From Antedon mediterranea (taxonomy: Eukaryota > Echinodermata > Crinoidea > Comatulida > Antedonidae), in NCBI RefSeq assembly GCF_964355755.1, contig NC_092672.1, positions 30,562,501 to 30,626,500 on the forward strand: a stretch of DNA of 64,000 nt. Direction: 5' to 3'. Below are positions 10,481-22,717 of this stretch, piece after piece. Below the pieces are notes generated by a model. That model was not told the DNA's origin, did not search any database, and was given only the letters and a program-made list of their open reading frames with translations. The position numbers and the translations under genes are program-made. Numbering within the stretch: position 1 is the stretch's first letter; each line of letters opens with the position of its first letter.

Positions 10481-13400
10481 ATGGATGACCATCTTAAAAT
10501 CCTGGATTCTCTTTGCAGAATATGTGGCCAGCGCTTAAAATCATATAATGATTACAAAAGGGGTAATATTCCCAAGCGCAAAGAAGTTACAATGCACACA
10601 GATTTAATTGCACAGCTAGGCTTTGACCCAAATACAGATGAAGCCGCAGTGCATCCTAGATATTTGTGTCATCTGTGTTACACTGCATTAAAATCTCCAA
10701 GATCAAACCCAAACCCAGTAGTGTGGAAGCCGCACACAAGATTAGGACCCTGCACCACATGTCAAAGGCATACAATCCAATCAAAGGGAGGAAGACCAAG
10801 AAAAAGGAAATGCGGTTTAGGTGCAGAAACGTATAACCAAAATAAAATCACCAAAAACAACATTGTCGACCACTTTTCTTCCATTATGTGTCAACAATTA
10901 ATTAAAATACCAAGCAGTTTCAGTTTGGTTACAATTGGATCATTGGATGCATTTACATGTTGTTTTTGTCAAAGTGTGTGTATCAGTCCTGTTGCCTTAC
11001 CATGCAATCATGTCTCATGTAAAGCATGTATCCAGTCATGTTTTGTTGATGTTGATAAAACTGTTTGTCCTAAATGCAATTTTGATGTTCATTTTTCGTC
11101 TGTCACTTCTGTACCAGCATTGTTCATTGAATGTTATCTGTCATGTAAAGTTGTTTGTAAATCGTGTCGTTGTGTAATTCAGTGTAGAGAATGTAATGTC
11201 CATGTTTGTGTTCGTGACCATGATTATTACTGTGCATCACCAAATCAAATGGATCCAATTGCCGAAATGTTGACAAGGCCCTTAGATGCACCATTAACAC
11301 CAAATATGGAGAAAATAGGCAGACATATCATAAAATCCAAGTTGAACCAATCAAAAGATGGAACTACAACATTTTATGATAATGGAAAGGTGAGAATTAA
11401 AATAATGTAACAGCAATACATTTATGAACATACATTTGAGAAAACCAATAAAGTTCATAATTAAGTCAATAAAATATAAATTGGTTACAATTTTTTTTTT
11501 TTAGTAATAATAAAAACAAAACATAATATATTAGTGAACATTAACGTTTATTAACACTTCAAATTCAAAAACAACAACAAACTTAAACAAAGGCTTCTTG
11601 TTTTAGATTCTTAAATCAGTTGCCATACCGGTATTTCGTAAACCGTCGTCATCTGTGTGCCATAAAACTCTTCAGAACAGAACTAAGTTTTTGACCAAGG
11701 TAAGAGATTTGGTCAGTGGTGGAGACGGCGTGGTACAGCAAAAAAACGAAGTCCGGAGTATGCCATCTGAACTGCAAACTATTTTGGCTCAACCCATCAA
11801 GATGCCATTTGGTGATTTGTTATCCCTGAAAACAAATCTGGGCCTCACCTGGAAGAGAAACAGGGAATTAAAACAGTAAGTATAATTATCCTAAAGTACA
11901 CCTGATTTTGGATAAATCTTGTGAAATAACAATCTATATTGAATTGAAATATATATTTATACTGGGTAACCTCTTCAGTCAATGACTGGTCTCCCAGAGG
12001 GCCCAGTTGGTGATCAGTGGCTGTGATGTACTAATACACCGGGGTAACCCCCTACTCGTCTCGAAAGATGTACTAGGTTCTTTAAAGTGCACACGAGCTA
12101 GATGTGTACACTGGACCTACGGTTTATAGTCCTTATCCGAGAAGACTCGTTCTACCACCAGAACCATGGAGTGAGTGAGCCTCGAACCCCTGCCGTTGTT
12201 ATGGCTAGGTGTTCGAGGCTCACTCACTCCATGGTTCTGGTGGTAGAACGAGTCTTCTCGGATAAGGACTATAAACCGTAGGTCCAGTGTACACATATAT
12301 TATATAATTTACACGCAAAGTAGAAACTCATATATAATTATTTTTTCTGTTCAAGATGGTTAAAAAAATATGGCATTGCTGCTGAATGCGAGGGCAAAAT
12401 GCGCATTCAAGTGAAAGAAATTGTGAACGACAACTTCACATCAGAATACCTTCCCCTTTTGGCAGCCGATGAATTAACAAAGGACATGGTTATACAGAAA
12501 GTTGCTTGTGTACAGGTTAAGAACCTGATACAAAAAATTCATCAAAACCTAAGTGAGCTTGAGAGGTAAATATGGTTCACTATGACTATACTATTTTAAC
12601 TCCCACCTTATTTTATGCTATTAATATTATTTTATATTCTCTTTGATAGTCTTAACTTGCTGACATGGCATGGTGGCCTCATACCAAACGACGAGATATG
12701 GCTAAAGATTGGAGGAGACAAGGGAGGGGGTAACTTCAAACTGATGTACCAAATTTGTAATGTTGCCCATCCAAACTCCCTCAACAACACTATCAATCTG
12801 CTGGTTTTTGAAGGCACAGACAACCTTTTCAATTTGAAAACCAGCATGACCAATCTAATTCCACAAATCAATGAGCTCCACAAAGCATCATGGAAGTAAG
12901 TACAGTATTATTGAGACAGTACAATTTTCATAATAGCATATCATTTTCAACCATCATAGTAATATGTTTTTAATTTTGTATCTTTTCAGAGGAAAAAAAT
13001 TCCGACTATTCGCCTTTGGCGATTACGAATACCTTACCAGAATGTATGGTATAACAGGAGCTAATGGTAAGACATAATAGTATTCTTAAATGTTTATAAT
13101 TAAAGTATTCCAGTATTTTAACCAATAACAATCAAACAAAATACTTCTTTTAAGGCCGTCACTATTGCCTCTACTGTCACCATTGCAAATCATCACTCGG
13201 CGACCCTAGAAGTCTTGAGACATTGCGAAGGGACTTGGAAAGATTTCAAGATGATGGCAATAGACTGCACCGAGCAAAGTTTTTCAATAATGTTGTAGCA
13301 AACATTATATTGAATATCCCATTAAATCAAGTAAGTAGGTTAATGTAATAATGGCATCATGCAAATATAATATTACATCGGTAAATATTTAAAATTGTAT

Positions 13401-14822
13401 TCTTAACTCAATTAATTACTTTTAGGTGTGTCCCCCTGGCCTCCATATCAGTCTTGGACTGTACTTAAAGCACTTCAAAAGTTTTGAAGATGCTTGCCAG
13501 GTACTTGATAATGAAATGGGGTTTCACCTGGCCAATTACCAAATGACTGAGGAAACGAACCAACATCGCCAGCAATTTAACTTTTATGTAAGTCAGCTCC
13601 AGAAAGCAAGATTACATGAAACAGAGGCTGATGCGATACAGACAGCTGTTGCATCTCTGGAGGATTACCTGTCTGTTTTTTTAATTTTAAATGAAGACAT
13701 AAATAACCTACAAGAGATCATCAAAGAAATTGAAGACAAAAAGGGTCAACAACAATATCATGTAAGTGCCTTTAAATAATTTAAATTTTTTAGGTGCAAT
13801 ACCTGGAAAAAATGTTTAAATGAGTCATATCTCATTAATGTAACTATTATTTTATTTATAGACTAATGAAGCAATGAAATTTAGAAATGTCAAACTTGAC
13901 AAAGGCTTTGGGCCCATATGTGGAAAGATCGATTCTACACTGAAGTCCTTCGGAGTACAGCGGCAAGCCTATCATGGCCAATCATTTGTTGGAAATCATG
14001 TCCACAAATGTTGTAAAGTAGGTAGACTTGGGTTATTTATTTACCTTGAATTTACGTTGAACTTCGGACGTTAATAACTAGCTCATTTGTCCCTCCATCG
14101 TCATAACTGCAAACTCTTCAGTAACGTACAGGCGAAACTTATTTAATAAGAACATTGTGCCACTGTTGTAAAAATGATTAAATATAACAAGATTAATATA
14201 GTTAGACAAATTTTACAGTGCTTATTAATGATTTATGAATACTACATTAAAATTTAGACTGAAAACATAAACAAATTAACGGACATGCTGCTCCAAGAAA
14301 CCCAACTTCATTGCCCTGCCTTGATGCCATCTGCCAATATTGTGGCAAAGAAATACAACTTGCTGTTTAAAAAGTTTGCAGAATGTCACAATATGTATAA
14401 TATTGCTGCTCCTTTTGATAAGGAGATGCTAAAGAAATTAGGTTAGTAGTTAGTATTCATTATAAACAGTATTGTGTATTTTATTTAAACTGCATTTATC
14501 TTATTTTTTACCTTTTTTTTATCCAACAGAAATGAACATTTCTAGTTACTTGAGTTTCTTCAGGGAAAACTTTGAAGAAACTGAGCCTCCAAAGATGCAT
14601 CTCCTGGAGCACCATGTGTGCAGTTGGATCGCCGAATGGGGCCTCGGCTTAGGATTCCATGGTGAGCAAGGAGGCGAATCCATGCATGCCCAACTCAACA
14701 CCATCATGCGCGACATAAGAGGCACAACAGATCGTGTGCAGATTCTACAATCGGCCATGAAGAGTCACTGGGTTAAAACAAGTCCCAGGATGCTGGCAGC
14801 CCGACCTGAAAAAAAAAAGTAA
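10481..14822 (+). CDS. RAG1-like transposase, 10 coding exons, 951 aa
   Basis: Predicted exons are 10481-11389, 11607-11875, 12356-12565, 12650-12895, 12990-13066, 13155-13330, 13426-13761, 13862-14017, 14258-14441 and 14530-14822. All introns are GT-AG, all junction phases agree, and the 2,856 nt contain one stop, at the end. Residues 1-111 resemble the RAG1 N-terminal zinc region (C12-x2-C15, H58, C63-x2-C66, W82-x-P-H85, C91-x2-C94, then a basic RKRK run). Residues 160-199 form a C3HC4 RING. The core has D486 in GGDKGG, D556 in FGDYEYL, C575-x2-C578, H878-x4-H883, E904 in GGES and H934-W935 followed by TS. D556-C575 is 19 residues, as D708-C727 in mouse RAG1; H883-E904 is 21 (20 in RAG1) and E904-W935 is 31 (30). 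The protein should be a nuclear zinc-dependent DDE transposase acting on the element's ends, with a possible ubiquitin ligase activity in the RING. It appears undamaged; expression is unknown. Confidence 0.92.
12103..12295. repeat. Perfect 85-bp inverted repeat in intron 2
   Basis: Arms 12103-12187 and 12211-12295 are exact reverse complements around a 23-nt loop. In the pre-mRNA of the RAG1-like gene this would fold into a long uninterrupted hairpin. The left arm continues a longer sequence (from about 11965) that looks like a dispersed repeat, so the right arm probably arose by an inverted duplication. Confidence 0.95.
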
Positions 14823-14922
14823 AAAAAAAAAAAAGTCAACTCAAGTGGAGTAGATGCTGGCAGTCGGGTATTAAAAAAAAAAAAGGCAACTCAAGTAGAT
14901 GCTGTCAGCCCAGGCTGGAGAG

Positions 14923-14953
<31 letters not shown>

Positions 14954-14990
14954 TGTGTGGAGTAGATGCTGCCAGGCCAGCCTGCAAAAA
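14785..14990 (+). repeat. Degenerate tandem repeat with A-runs spanning the stop codon
   Basis: Four diverged units share GATGCTG(G/T/C)CAG followed by an A-rich run and CAACTCAAGT(GGAG)TA. The first unit lies inside exon 10, and its A-run encodes the terminal KKK and reaches the TAA at 14820-14822. The C-terminal residues and the stop therefore lie in unstable sequence and may vary between copies of the element. Confidence 0.75.
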
Positions 14991-16731
14991 AACCTCAAAC
15001 CAAACGGTTCTTTTCAGAACCACCCAATGACAAAAGAGATTTGATATAGCATATTTGACACATTTTCATATTTCACTATTGTTGTTTCTTTTCTAATCAG
15101 TACATTCTCAACTGAATTTATAAATTTATTTCCATTTTTTAATAAGTATTCTACATTTTGGTGGTTGTGAAGAAAGAGAATAAAGGTAAGTTCAATAGGC
15201 ATTGCACAACGCTACAGTATAAAAACAGGCTATGAAATCAATTACTGCAATGGACCAAATGCGGGACCAAATGTCATATTTTTGAAGAAAATAATTTTCT
15301 ACACAGCATATATACCTGTTATACAGTATTATGTTTCAGGAATTTATTCATACTCACTTCAGCATTTCTTCAGGTGAAAGTAGCATGTGCTGTCGTGATG
15401 ATGTCATGATGATGTCATGATGAGGCTGTCAATCAATTGATCCATTTTATACTTATAGCGCCGTTCCAACAATCCAACATCATTGTAAACTTCTCTATGC
15501 AGGATCCTTGCCATTATTTATGCTATGAAACTATATTTATAAAGGATGAGTAAATAAATGTGAATTGAATTACTCAGTCATATTATATAGCCTATAGCAA
15601 TGTAAAAAAAGAAAACTCGCGCGATCTCTGTTTTCCCCCTCCAACTCAATCCAAAAAGCCTATTAAGTAATTTATTGGCACTGCACTTTTTTTTTATTAG
15701 TGGCACCCTTCAACTTGGCTCCTTTAAACAATTAAAAAAATGTTATTTAATTTGTTACAGAACTACTGTACCATTACATTAAATGAAACTTGTTTTTGAG
15801 GAAAATAATTTTTTTTTAAATTTTTTTACCTCTTTCTATAATGGAATAACCCAAACCTAGGGTTACTATACAATATGCGGATGATACTATTATTGAACAC
15901 GGGGATGTTAGAATAACGATTATAAGGCGCTAAAATAAGGTGATAACAATTGTAATAATACTTGCTATAAAACCACTATTATTTAATTCTAAGGCATTGT
16001 ACAAGATTAGTCCAAGCTTGTAAATAATCCAATTGCGACAAATGACCAAAATCTGTTCAATTCATATATAAATCGGACCACATGTTTTCACAGAACACAA
16101 CTTTTGCCTCAGTGGAATCCAAAATGACCCACGTGGTATCTACTCTAACTAGCCTATATATATATAAATGATTAAAATGACATAATATGATGCAAAACAT
16201 TACCTGAAAATACATTATAAATACTTCAGTGTATTTATTTGATCGCCATCATACTCAAAACCCCTGATTTTGTTTGTGAAAAATATTGAAATGTCTTCGT
16301 TTTCATTGCCTCACCATGCCGCCCAGTCAATTGTTGCTCGAAAACGTTGTAAACCCGTCACAAGTTAAATCACTCATGAATATGTATGAGAATGTCTGAC
16401 CTCACAAAAAACTTCTAATTTTTTTTTACAGAAGTTTAAAAATTACACATTTTTGGGTAAAATTTAAGTATAATTTATAGTGTAAGGTAAGGTGCATTAT
16501 AGATAAATTGTTTGTTTATATTTTATTTCTGTTTTTAAGTATTTTGATTAGTAATGTATTAAGCAAAATAAATAAATTGTTTTAAGGTCAAATCTTTAAA
16601 GAAAGGTTATGAAAAATGCAAGGTCATTTGTTGATCTAAATGTAATCGACCATTACGGAAAATAAACAACTGCGCGTGGTTTTTAAACGGCGCGTTAACG
16701 CGCATGCGTCAAATCGTGAAATTCTCTGGAA
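14991..16731 (+). other. 3' non-coding region of the RAG1-like transposon
   Basis: No gene was seen on either strand, and in particular nothing recognisable as a RAG2-like Kelch protein. An AATAAA at about 15179-15184 could serve as polyadenylation signal. A short repeated GATGATGTCATGATG stretch is at 15398-15424. A small palindrome around GGCGCGTTAACGCGC lies close to the right end (16689-16703). Confidence 0.5.
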
Positions 16732-16745
16732 AACATACGTGGCTG
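16732..16745 (+). repeat. Right terminal inverted repeat and GCTG duplication
   Basis: AACATACGTG (16732-16741) is the exact complement of the left end. GCTG (16742-16745) is the second copy of the target duplication, after which the sequence rejoins that of the duplicate locus at 22722. Confidence 0.93.
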
Positions 16746-18079
16746 GCGAGTGACAAAGACATATTACGACCCTTTTATTTAAATTTATTTGGATAGACCT
16801 CCATGTAAATTCATTAAAGGCTATATGATTGTTTTATATTTTAATATGTGATAGTAGATAATCATTGTGCATAATGAAGACTATGAATCTAATATTTACT
16901 TGCATTCTCATCTTTTTAAAATTGTATTTATAATGCCGGTAATGAGTTTACTATTGAAAAAGTCATGTTTCCACTTATCTCAAATTGTGGCACACCTCTA
17001 ACCTTGCTAGAACTGACTGTGTTCTACATGAGTACATTTATTCTGCCATAATGGTAGTGTTTCCACCATACTTCAACCTGGTAATTGAATAAATTTCATC
17101 GGGGTAAAATTTAAACTAATTATCACCTTTTAACATAAAGTATCCTGAAAAATGTTTGTACTGTACTTCATCTAATATCCATTACTTAATACTAATTTGG
17201 GTGATTTATGTCTAACTTCAGGAATGATCTGAGGCTAGAAGAATGAATTTCTGTACATATAATTTATATAAAAAATAAACCAATGTTTTCCTAATAACTT
17301 AACCCCTAGGTTGATAACTAACAAAGAAATTATTGAAATTGTGTTCTTACAATATATGTGTACTGTATCTACATATGCATACTGCGTTCAAAAGAAGAAT
17401 GTTTTATAGTTATTATAGGTTATTTCCAAATATTAAAGGTCTGATATCTAACATAAACTAAATGTTATCAAACTATGTTTTTGAAAATCTTTATGATATA
17501 ATAATTATAATAATATGAACATAATATTAAATTATATTGACTATTTTTGATAATCATCATGTCCTTATAAATTCATTTATATTTATTTTGTGGTAATATA
17601 GTTTATATATTATGTATTAAATAAATTGGTAAGGCCCTATACTGTTTATATTTAAGGAAAGTTTATATACACTTTTATTTTATGCCTACCAATATTAGTA
17701 TTAATTGTTTATGTAACTATTAATTTTGTCTAATTGCATTGGATTTTTGTATAGGCCAATGGCATTAATGTTTTTCTCAAAGCAAATTAGCCTAATAATG
17801 CCATATTTAGACACATAATTCATTGATTTCTGATATTCTGTACTTGTGTATGCATTACTAAAATAGTAGTTATTTTATTACTTTTATAATGTATAAACAT
17901 TTATTCATTTTTTTTTTACATTTTTTAATTTAAAAATTATTAAAATACCTATCTACCTTTCTGTTATTGTTACTATTATAATATTTTTTTAGGCAGATTG
18001 ATTTCAATAAAAAAAAATTAAAACAATTAATTTGACTTATACTGTACTATGTTAGTTCAGGAGATGAAGTGTGTGTGTT
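16746..18079 (+). other. Non-coding right part of duplication copy 1
   Basis: AT-rich sequence matching 22722-24043 almost exactly. No gene, RNA or terminal structure was recognised. The unit ends in a GTGTGTGTG run just before copy 2 begins; relative to copy 2 it has an extra TTCAGGAGATG beside that run. Confidence 0.7.
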
Positions 18080-19630
18080 AAATTTTATTTAATTGTGATT
18101 CATGGTTGTGAAGATATGATTACAAACGTGATTTCGTTGAATCGTGCGTAGACCGCGTACTTTTTTATTGCGCACCGTGAAAACATAACCACATTGATTC
18201 CTGGCCATAAGGAATATACTGTGAAAAATTGACCTAGCTAGATTAAACTGATATAAAGATAAGGTCAGAAAGTGATAAAACGCATAGTGATACCGGACCG
18301 ACAGACAGACAGACAGACCGACAGACAGACAGACAGACCGACCGACCGACATAGTGAACTATAGAGTCGCTTCCACGCGACTAAAAAGCTTAAAAAATCG
18401 TCAAAATTTTGTCTTTTTTTAAACAGTCATAGTTTCTAAAGTAAACCGTGAACCGTTTATTTTTATTACAAAATCTAGAAGTTGATGAGTTGTAGATAAC
18501 GGATCATGCATCGATAAAGCTAAAAAAACATTGCGACGTCATCGTATGGCCACACGAATGTAAAATATAGGATTTTTGTCTCTTTCGTTATTGCTCATCA
18601 CATTCAATGGAGCGCATCACGCTTATCTGTATTCCTTTTTCTCCTACATTTATATATTGTGTAGGTCAATCAACTTTCTTTAGCATGAGATAAAAATATT
18701 TTAATTTTTATGACGTCATCATGCTTAAAAATTTCAATTACGTGGGTCATTAATTTCATCTTTACAGTAAATTTTATTCTGTAATAGCTCGTAAGAATAA
18801 AATGTGATAATCACGATTAAAACGTTTTCTGGAAGCTATTGGATTTTAGATACGAATTCATGTAAACATTTTGCCAATCGGATGTTGTGACGTCATCATA
18901 TGGCCAGTTGAATAAAAAAAGTTCTATTTTCATATTTTGCGTAATAGTTCATCACATTTAAAAGGGTGCGCATCTATATTTTACGTATTCAAATTTCTTC
19001 TACACGTTAATGTGTTGTTCCTAAGATAATTTCCTTCTGAAATTGCTATCTAAGTGTTTCATTTTGATACCGTTGCCATGTTAAAAATTGGAATAAATGG
19101 CGGGTCCCGTAATTTCACCTATTCTACACTGTATGTAATATGTATACAGATTATACTGTAGTGTTTGCATGTATATACTATATGACACAAAATTGACAGA
19201 ATTCAGCACTAACAGCATATCATATTCTTCAGTTCTTGTCATAATGCCATAATCTTTATCTGTGTGCAATATTCCAACGTATGACGTGCACGTGGCGTTT
19301 GTCGTGGTGCGGATAACTAACTCGTCAAAGTGACGAGTTTCATGTCTAGTTACTCTTGGGATATACGAAAATACCATTGAGCCATTTTCCCACCAGACAG
19401 TAGGCCTAACCCAACCATTTTACTATAACACATTAAAGCGCGTGAAGGGACAACAAATTCCACTTTATACAAAACGAAAACACTGCAACAGCAACTTCAA
19501 TCTCTAAGTTGGCCCAGGCAGTAGCTCATATTTTATCATGTGAATGGCTAACATGGCTAATTCTTTTTTATTTTAACTGTACACATTCGGATACACTCAT
19601 GACAGCTACTACTTTATCCTGTTAGCTTCT

Positions 19631-21543
19631 GAGTGTTGACAAAGTGCGAGGCAGCGAGGCACGCGAGGCATGCCAAATATTTGTGCGAGGCATCATTTTA
19701 TCATTTCCAAAAGTGCGAGGCATGCGAGGGGTGTCACGAAAGCTCAGACCACGAAAGCGAAGACCCCCTAAGACCTAAGATCACGAAAGCTAAGACCCAA
19801 GACCTAAGATTACAAATATTTATCTTTCGCACCTGCCTTGTATTTTAACTCCCAACATTTATTCTGAATACCACACCTTAGAATTGGCACTTTCATGAAA
19901 AAGAATCACATAAAAAGTAACAAATACATTTTTAAATTGATGATTTTACAGACGTTTTTCTCGCACACAAAATGACTAGCCTACAGTACAGTAGGCCTAC
20001 CCCATGGGCCATGTTCAATGTTTTTGTTTCTATGGAACGTCAAAAGAGCAAAAATTATATAGAGGGCTGAAAACTCTGTGGAGTCCATCTAGAGTGTGGA
20101 TGGAACAATGTAAAATTAAAATTGTAATGATAATAGTATAATCATGCAAGTACGAAGAAATAAATACTGGCAAATAAATTTTAATTTAAAAATCATGATA
20201 AATTTTTTTGTTTCGTTTTCTTTCTGTTTTTATACTTGTACTATTATTGTTGCTCTTTTGGCGCTCCATAGAAACAAAAACATTGAGCATGGGGGGAGCT
20301 CGAGGAGTTACATTGTCATTACAGTAATCAGTATACAGTACAAAGAAACACATCTGTAAAATCATCAATTTAAAGGATTTATTTATTTGTTATTATGTGT
20401 TTCTCCTTCTGAAAGTACTTATAAGTCCTAATTTTAAAGTGTGGTGTTCAGGATAAAGTTAGTCAACAAATTTGGAGTCAAAATACAAGAAAGGCAGGTG
20501 CGTAAGAAAAACATCCTCTAAACCAACACAATGGAGTAAATATATACCAACAAACAACCCGTCAAGTTTGTTGTAAAGAAAAAATATACATTTACTCAAC
20601 GGGCGAAAATAATGTGAGTTTATCTATGTTTTGCGGTAGTATTAAATTATATTTATGGTAATAAATGAAACCTACTGTGTTTAAAATTATGTATGGATAA
20701 ACAAGTATTGTTTTTAAGCTGTAGTATATCTTAGTATTTGTAATCTTAGGTGTTGGGTCTTTGCTTTCGTGATCTTAGGTCTTAGGGGGTCTGAGCTTTC
20801 GTGGTCTGAGCTTTCGTGACACCCTTTTATTTCAATATATTTGTTAATTTGTCAATAAAAATGCTGTAATATGTTACTGCTGATACTGTTCTATTTTCAA
20901 AGAATAATAATCGATCCTAAATCAACATCACTACCTAGTCTAGACATAGGACATCCTACTAAGGATATTATGATGAATTTTTCTATTTTATTCTTTAAAA
21001 GGTTACCGAAACCGTGTACATTATCAACAGTACACCGGTGAACAGTAACATTTTTCCTTACTGACAGTGACAAAATCTATTGAAATTGTACTTGATTTTC
21101 ACCAAATAATGCGTTAAATATAAATGGATTCCACAGAGTTTTTAGCCCTCTAATTAATTTTGCTCTTTTGGCGTTCCATAGAAACCAAAATATTGAACAT
21201 TGAGTGTGCGAAATGCGAGAAAAACAACGTCTGTAAAATCACCAATTTAATGGATTTATTGTTACTTTTATGTGATTTTTCTTCATTAAAGTAGGCCTAC
21301 TAATTCTGCTGTGGTATTCAGGATAAAGTTGGTTAAAATACAAGGCAGGTGCAAAAGGAAACTGGCCTAGCGGGCCTAGGCCTAGGCTACTTCAATTTCG
21401 GTGATTTCCTGCCTTGCAATTTTGAGAAATGATAAAATGATGCCTCGCATTTTTTGATGATGGTAAAACGATGCCTCGCATAAATTTCTGACTTGCCTCG
21501 CATGCCTTCCCTGCCTCGCGTGCCTCGCACTTTGTTACTACCC
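19631..21543. mobile_element. Mutator-like foldback element, copy 2
   Basis: Duplicate of the element at 6606-8519, at a constant offset of 13,025 bp for most of its length. It carries the same nested foldback unit (19729-20824), so both were present before the tandem duplication. It is non-autonomous, with no transposase frame. Confidence 0.75.
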
Positions 21544-22009
21544 CTATACCCAGACCGGTTACAATAATGGTCTATTCATTCTGTTTATACTGTAGCTTTA
21601 TTGATAGCTGGGTTGGGGCGGCTTTTTCTCATTCTAAAACAGATTTCCTTATCATAATAAAATAATATATGAATTTAAATGTAGTATTGTATACATAATA
21701 TTAGTAATTGCCATTGCATTATTATATATTATACGGTTACCCCTTAATTATACTATAGTATAATTTTCTTGTTATATTTTACAATATTTTCTTCATAGTT
21801 CAACAATTTTTTCTTTCACAGGAGAAATTATCATACTGAATCATCACACACCAAGTCTCATAAATCTCTACTGTATTTCTCCAAGGTACTCCAGCTACAT
21901 GGTATTGCCTTGAGGCTAAACTACAGTAAACGATATACTGGCACTACCATCATTCCTGGCCCGTCAACCTGGGCCACATTACAGTATGGTCCAACACATA
22001 AGTACAGTA

Positions 22010-22136
22010 GTCGTACTACTGATTCAAAATAGTGAATTACACCCTGTGGTCAAGGCTTTATTTGCTCTTATGCTTATTTCCTCCAAATACAGAGTACGTA
22101 GGGCTTTCAATTTGCTTTTATACCTGTTAATTTAAA
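22010..22136. other. 127-bp segment present only in duplication copy 2
   Basis: Copy 1 joins ACAGTA directly to AATCG near 8975, whereas copy 2 has about 127 extra bases. No inverted ends or target duplication are apparent, so this is more likely a deletion in copy 1 than an insertion in copy 2. Confidence 0.7.
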
Positions 22137-22717
22137 AATCGTTTATGCCTATTGTTGCATAAAGTATCAAATTTAGACTGTAAATACTGGGATGATCACC
22201 CTAAATTTTCTTTTTCAATTAACAATTTTATATTTCACAGCTGAAAAATGCACTAAAGCATCATATAGAGATTTTTTATTCATAACTGTTAAATTGCATC
22301 CCAATACATGGTACCTATATAAAAATACAAAGGCGGCCAACACAGATAGTTTGATATATACAGTACTCTCTTATAAATAGATGTATCTCTCCAAACTACT
22401 CCAACTACCTAATTAGCATACTACTGTACACTTTGTAGACAAGAAATAAATTGTATCCACCTAGAGGACTTATGGTAGTACAGTCGATCGTCCTGTCACT
22501 GGCCCGGTCAACATAATCTACGCCTAGATTATTACAGTAATTAAAGTACATTATTACAGAGATTTTTTTTTTTTTTTGCAGAAATCAAAGTTATGTGTAT
22601 AGAAAGCAGTACTCGTATTAAAAACTAAGCAGGTTATATTCTTGTACGCAAACTGGCAGGATATTTTGAATATTTTTTGTTGTTGAAATGATGGAATCCT
22701 AACTTCATTTTCCATGA

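Larger units (their letters stand above)
9562..16741 (+). mobile_element. RAG1-like DNA transposon, complete, 7,180 bp
   Basis: The termini CACGTATGTT (9562-9571) and AACATACGTG (16732-16741) are perfect 10-bp inverted repeats, flanked by a GCTG 4-bp target duplication. The duplicated locus at 22711-22730 reads straight through with one GCTG, so the insert is defined to the base. It carries one gene, on the plus strand, encoding an intact 951-residue RAG1-like transposase. Ends starting CAC are shared with Transib, ProtoRAG and V(D)J signal heptamers. The 4-bp duplication differs from the 5 bp of Transib and ProtoRAG and, as I recall, agrees with Chapaev elements; the RAG1 N-terminal region fused to a transposase recalls the N-RAG-TP element reported from Aplysia. 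Placement among these is inference. The remainder is 0.9 kb of 5' and 1.9 kb of 3' non-coding sequence. Confidence 0.93.
5055..18079 (+). repeat. Tandem duplication, copy 1 (carries the RAG1-like transposon)
   Basis: Sequence 5055-9561 matches 18080-22721, and 16742-18079 matches 22718-24043, nearly base for base by eye. Without the 7,180-bp transposon and its 4-bp duplication this copy is about 5.84 kb. It abuts copy 2 head to tail at about 18079/18080, which indicates a tandem segmental duplication rather than two independent insertions. The parts outside the Mutator-like and RAG1-like elements hold no recognisable gene. Repeated GACGTCATCAT motifs occur in 5510-5890. Confidence 0.9.

Noticed and set aside
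10935-11177. 80-residue frame inside exon 1
   Set aside because: Shadow of the RAG1-like coding frame.
15014-15202. Minus-strand frame as a possible RAG2-like gene
   Set aside because: 62 residues, no Kelch glycine pairs and no splice sites leading elsewhere.
9562-16741. Reading the RAG1-like gene as a domesticated host gene or true vertebrate-type RAG1
   Set aside because: It has exact inverted ends, a target duplication and an empty allele-like site, so it is a transposon; core similarity to RAG1 is in motif and spacing, not high identity.
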